Source: an uncultured Pseudomonadota bacterium
Lineage (GTDB): Bacteria; Pseudomonadota; Gammaproteobacteria; Steroidobacterales; Steroidobacteraceae
Assembly (NCBI GenBank): GCA_903884105.1
Contig: CAISDJ010000089.1
Span: 40,969 to 104,968, forward strand
Length of the DNA: 64,000 nucleotides
Direction of reading: 5' to 3'
Part shown: one piece after another, positions 63,652 to 64,000 of the stretch
How positions within the stretch are numbered: position 1 is the stretch's first letter
Layout of the letters: each line of letters starts with the position of its first letter
Position numbers and translations under genes: made by a program
Notes under the pieces: model-generated
Seen by the model: only the letters and a program-made list of their open reading frames with translations
Database searches by the model: none
Told to the model about the DNA's origin: nothing

Positions 63652-63698
63652 GGTTCGTTGTCCTGAGTGTCGAAATCGGGAGTACCCGAGGGGCGCCA

Positions 63699-63753
63699 CC
63701 GTAGTACGGACCAGCGGGGATGCCCAGCTTGCCTTGCCGCAAGACAGTACGTA
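63699..63753. promoter_or_regulatory. TACG-type palindromes upstream of UspA
   Basis: CCGTA-G-TACGG (63699-63709) and TACGTA (63748-63753, within AGTACGTAGT) lie between the divergent UspA gene and the YkgJ-type gene. They resemble sites at 19432-19452 and 54577-54642, so all may bind one regulator. Confidence 0.4.
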
Positions 63754-63761
63754 GTTCTGAC

Positions 63762-63767
63762 TATAAT
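63762..63767 (+). promoter_or_regulatory. TATAAT -10 box for YkgJ-type gene
   Basis: A perfect TATAAT lies 29 bases before the start of the next gene. No good -35 is seen at 16-18 bases (nearest CAAGAC), so the promoter may depend on an activator, possibly acting at the TACGTA site just upstream. Confidence 0.5.
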
Positions 63768-63796
63768 GCGGCCCGGTTATCCACCAGGAGTCCCGC

Positions 63797-64000
63797 TTGA
63801 AGGACCGATTCGACTGTTCCAAGTGCCCCGGGTACTGCTGCAGCCATCCGCGCATCGAAGTGACCGAGACCGACATCAAGCGGCTCGCGAAGCATTTCGG
63901 GCTGTCTGCCGCTCAGGCCAAGAAGAAATTCACCTACCACTTCAAGACCAAGGACGCCGACGAGCAGATCCTGCGGCATCACAAGGATCACGTGTACTCG
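63797..64000 (+). CDS. YkgJ-type cysteine cluster protein, N-terminal part
   Basis: The gene runs off the end of the window; 68 residues are visible. The N-terminus LKDRFDCSKCPGYCCSHPRIEV has the cysteine cluster (CxxCxxxCC) of the YkgJ/zinc- or iron-chelating family, often annotated as an Fe-S oxidoreductase-like or zinc-binding protein. The following TETDIKRLAKHFGLS block is typical. TTG 63797 is the start, after a CAGGAG ribosome site; no ATG fits. The rest of the gene is outside the window, so the other cluster ligands cannot be checked. Confidence 0.8.
   Translation, partial: MKDRFDCSKCPGYCCSHPRIEVTETDIKRLAKHFGLSAAQAKKKFTYHFKTKDADEQILRHHKDHVYS

Overview
The window is GC-rich DNA packed with genes and reads as a chromosomal segment of a gammaproteobacterium. 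SlyD, paired cytochromes c4, a cytochrome P460, a FixJ-type two-component pair and YaiO-type outer membrane proteins suggest a Xanthomonadales/Nevskiales-like lineage (for example Steroidobacteraceae). That placement is inferred from gene content only. I saw no rRNA, tRNA, CRISPR array, transposase or phage gene.

Left third (1-19,400), mixed chromosomal genes. It opens with the 3' end of slyD, a DUF2934 protein, a CBS-domain protein and an MFS carrier. Next is leuA on the minus strand, with an apparent leader-peptide attenuator. A GNAT acetyltransferase broken by an in-frame TGA follows, behind a pseudoknot- or attenuator-like RNA element. Then come a cytochrome P460, a lipoprotein and a TIM-barrel-like exported protein. 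They face a tightly overlapped minus-strand operon of YaiO-type barrel, HEAT-repeat membrane protein, GT2 glycosyltransferase and membrane-anchored dual-specificity phosphatase, which looks like an envelope polysaccharide system. After that are an MBL hydrolase, a methyltransferase, a secretory lipase, an ICMT-like protein, a FucP-type sugar carrier and an MBL hydrolase carrying two EF-hand loops.

Right two thirds (19,430-64,000), a stress and low-energy survival island. It contains a beta-CASP RNase overlapping a 503-aa thymidine/AMP phosphorylase; two overlapping P-type cation ATPases; DUF2892, OsmC, attachment-family protein, phosphoribosyltransferase, PRPP synthetase and two related APH-like kinases; a decayed MgtA-type ATPase; PolX; a GroEL without a GGM tail; an ABC export operon; and FtsH with UspA. 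Then comes an overlapping run of acyl-CoA synthetase, pyruvate dehydrogenase-type E1 alpha, E1 beta and E2, and an acyl carrier protein, followed by Hsp20 and a second DUF2934 protein. A CBS, PEP synthase and ribosome hibernation factor operon follows, then a tandem UspA, c-type cytochromes, a fused acetate kinase-PduL protein, a FixJ-type regulator with a soluble histidine kinase, a TraR/DksA protein, a hybrid kinase, a second cytochrome c4 and another UspA. The window ends inside a YkgJ-type gene.

How the island may work together (inference): E1/E2 makes acetyl-CoA from pyruvate. The PduL half of the fusion converts it to acetyl phosphate and the AckA half makes ATP and acetate. PEP synthase and nucleoside phosphorolysis rebalance carbon and phosphate. 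FtsH, GroEL, Hsp20, OsmC, the universal stress proteins and HPF protect proteins and ribosomes. The two-component pair is the obvious candidate controller, and recurrent TACG-type palindromes upstream of three of these operons are candidate sites.
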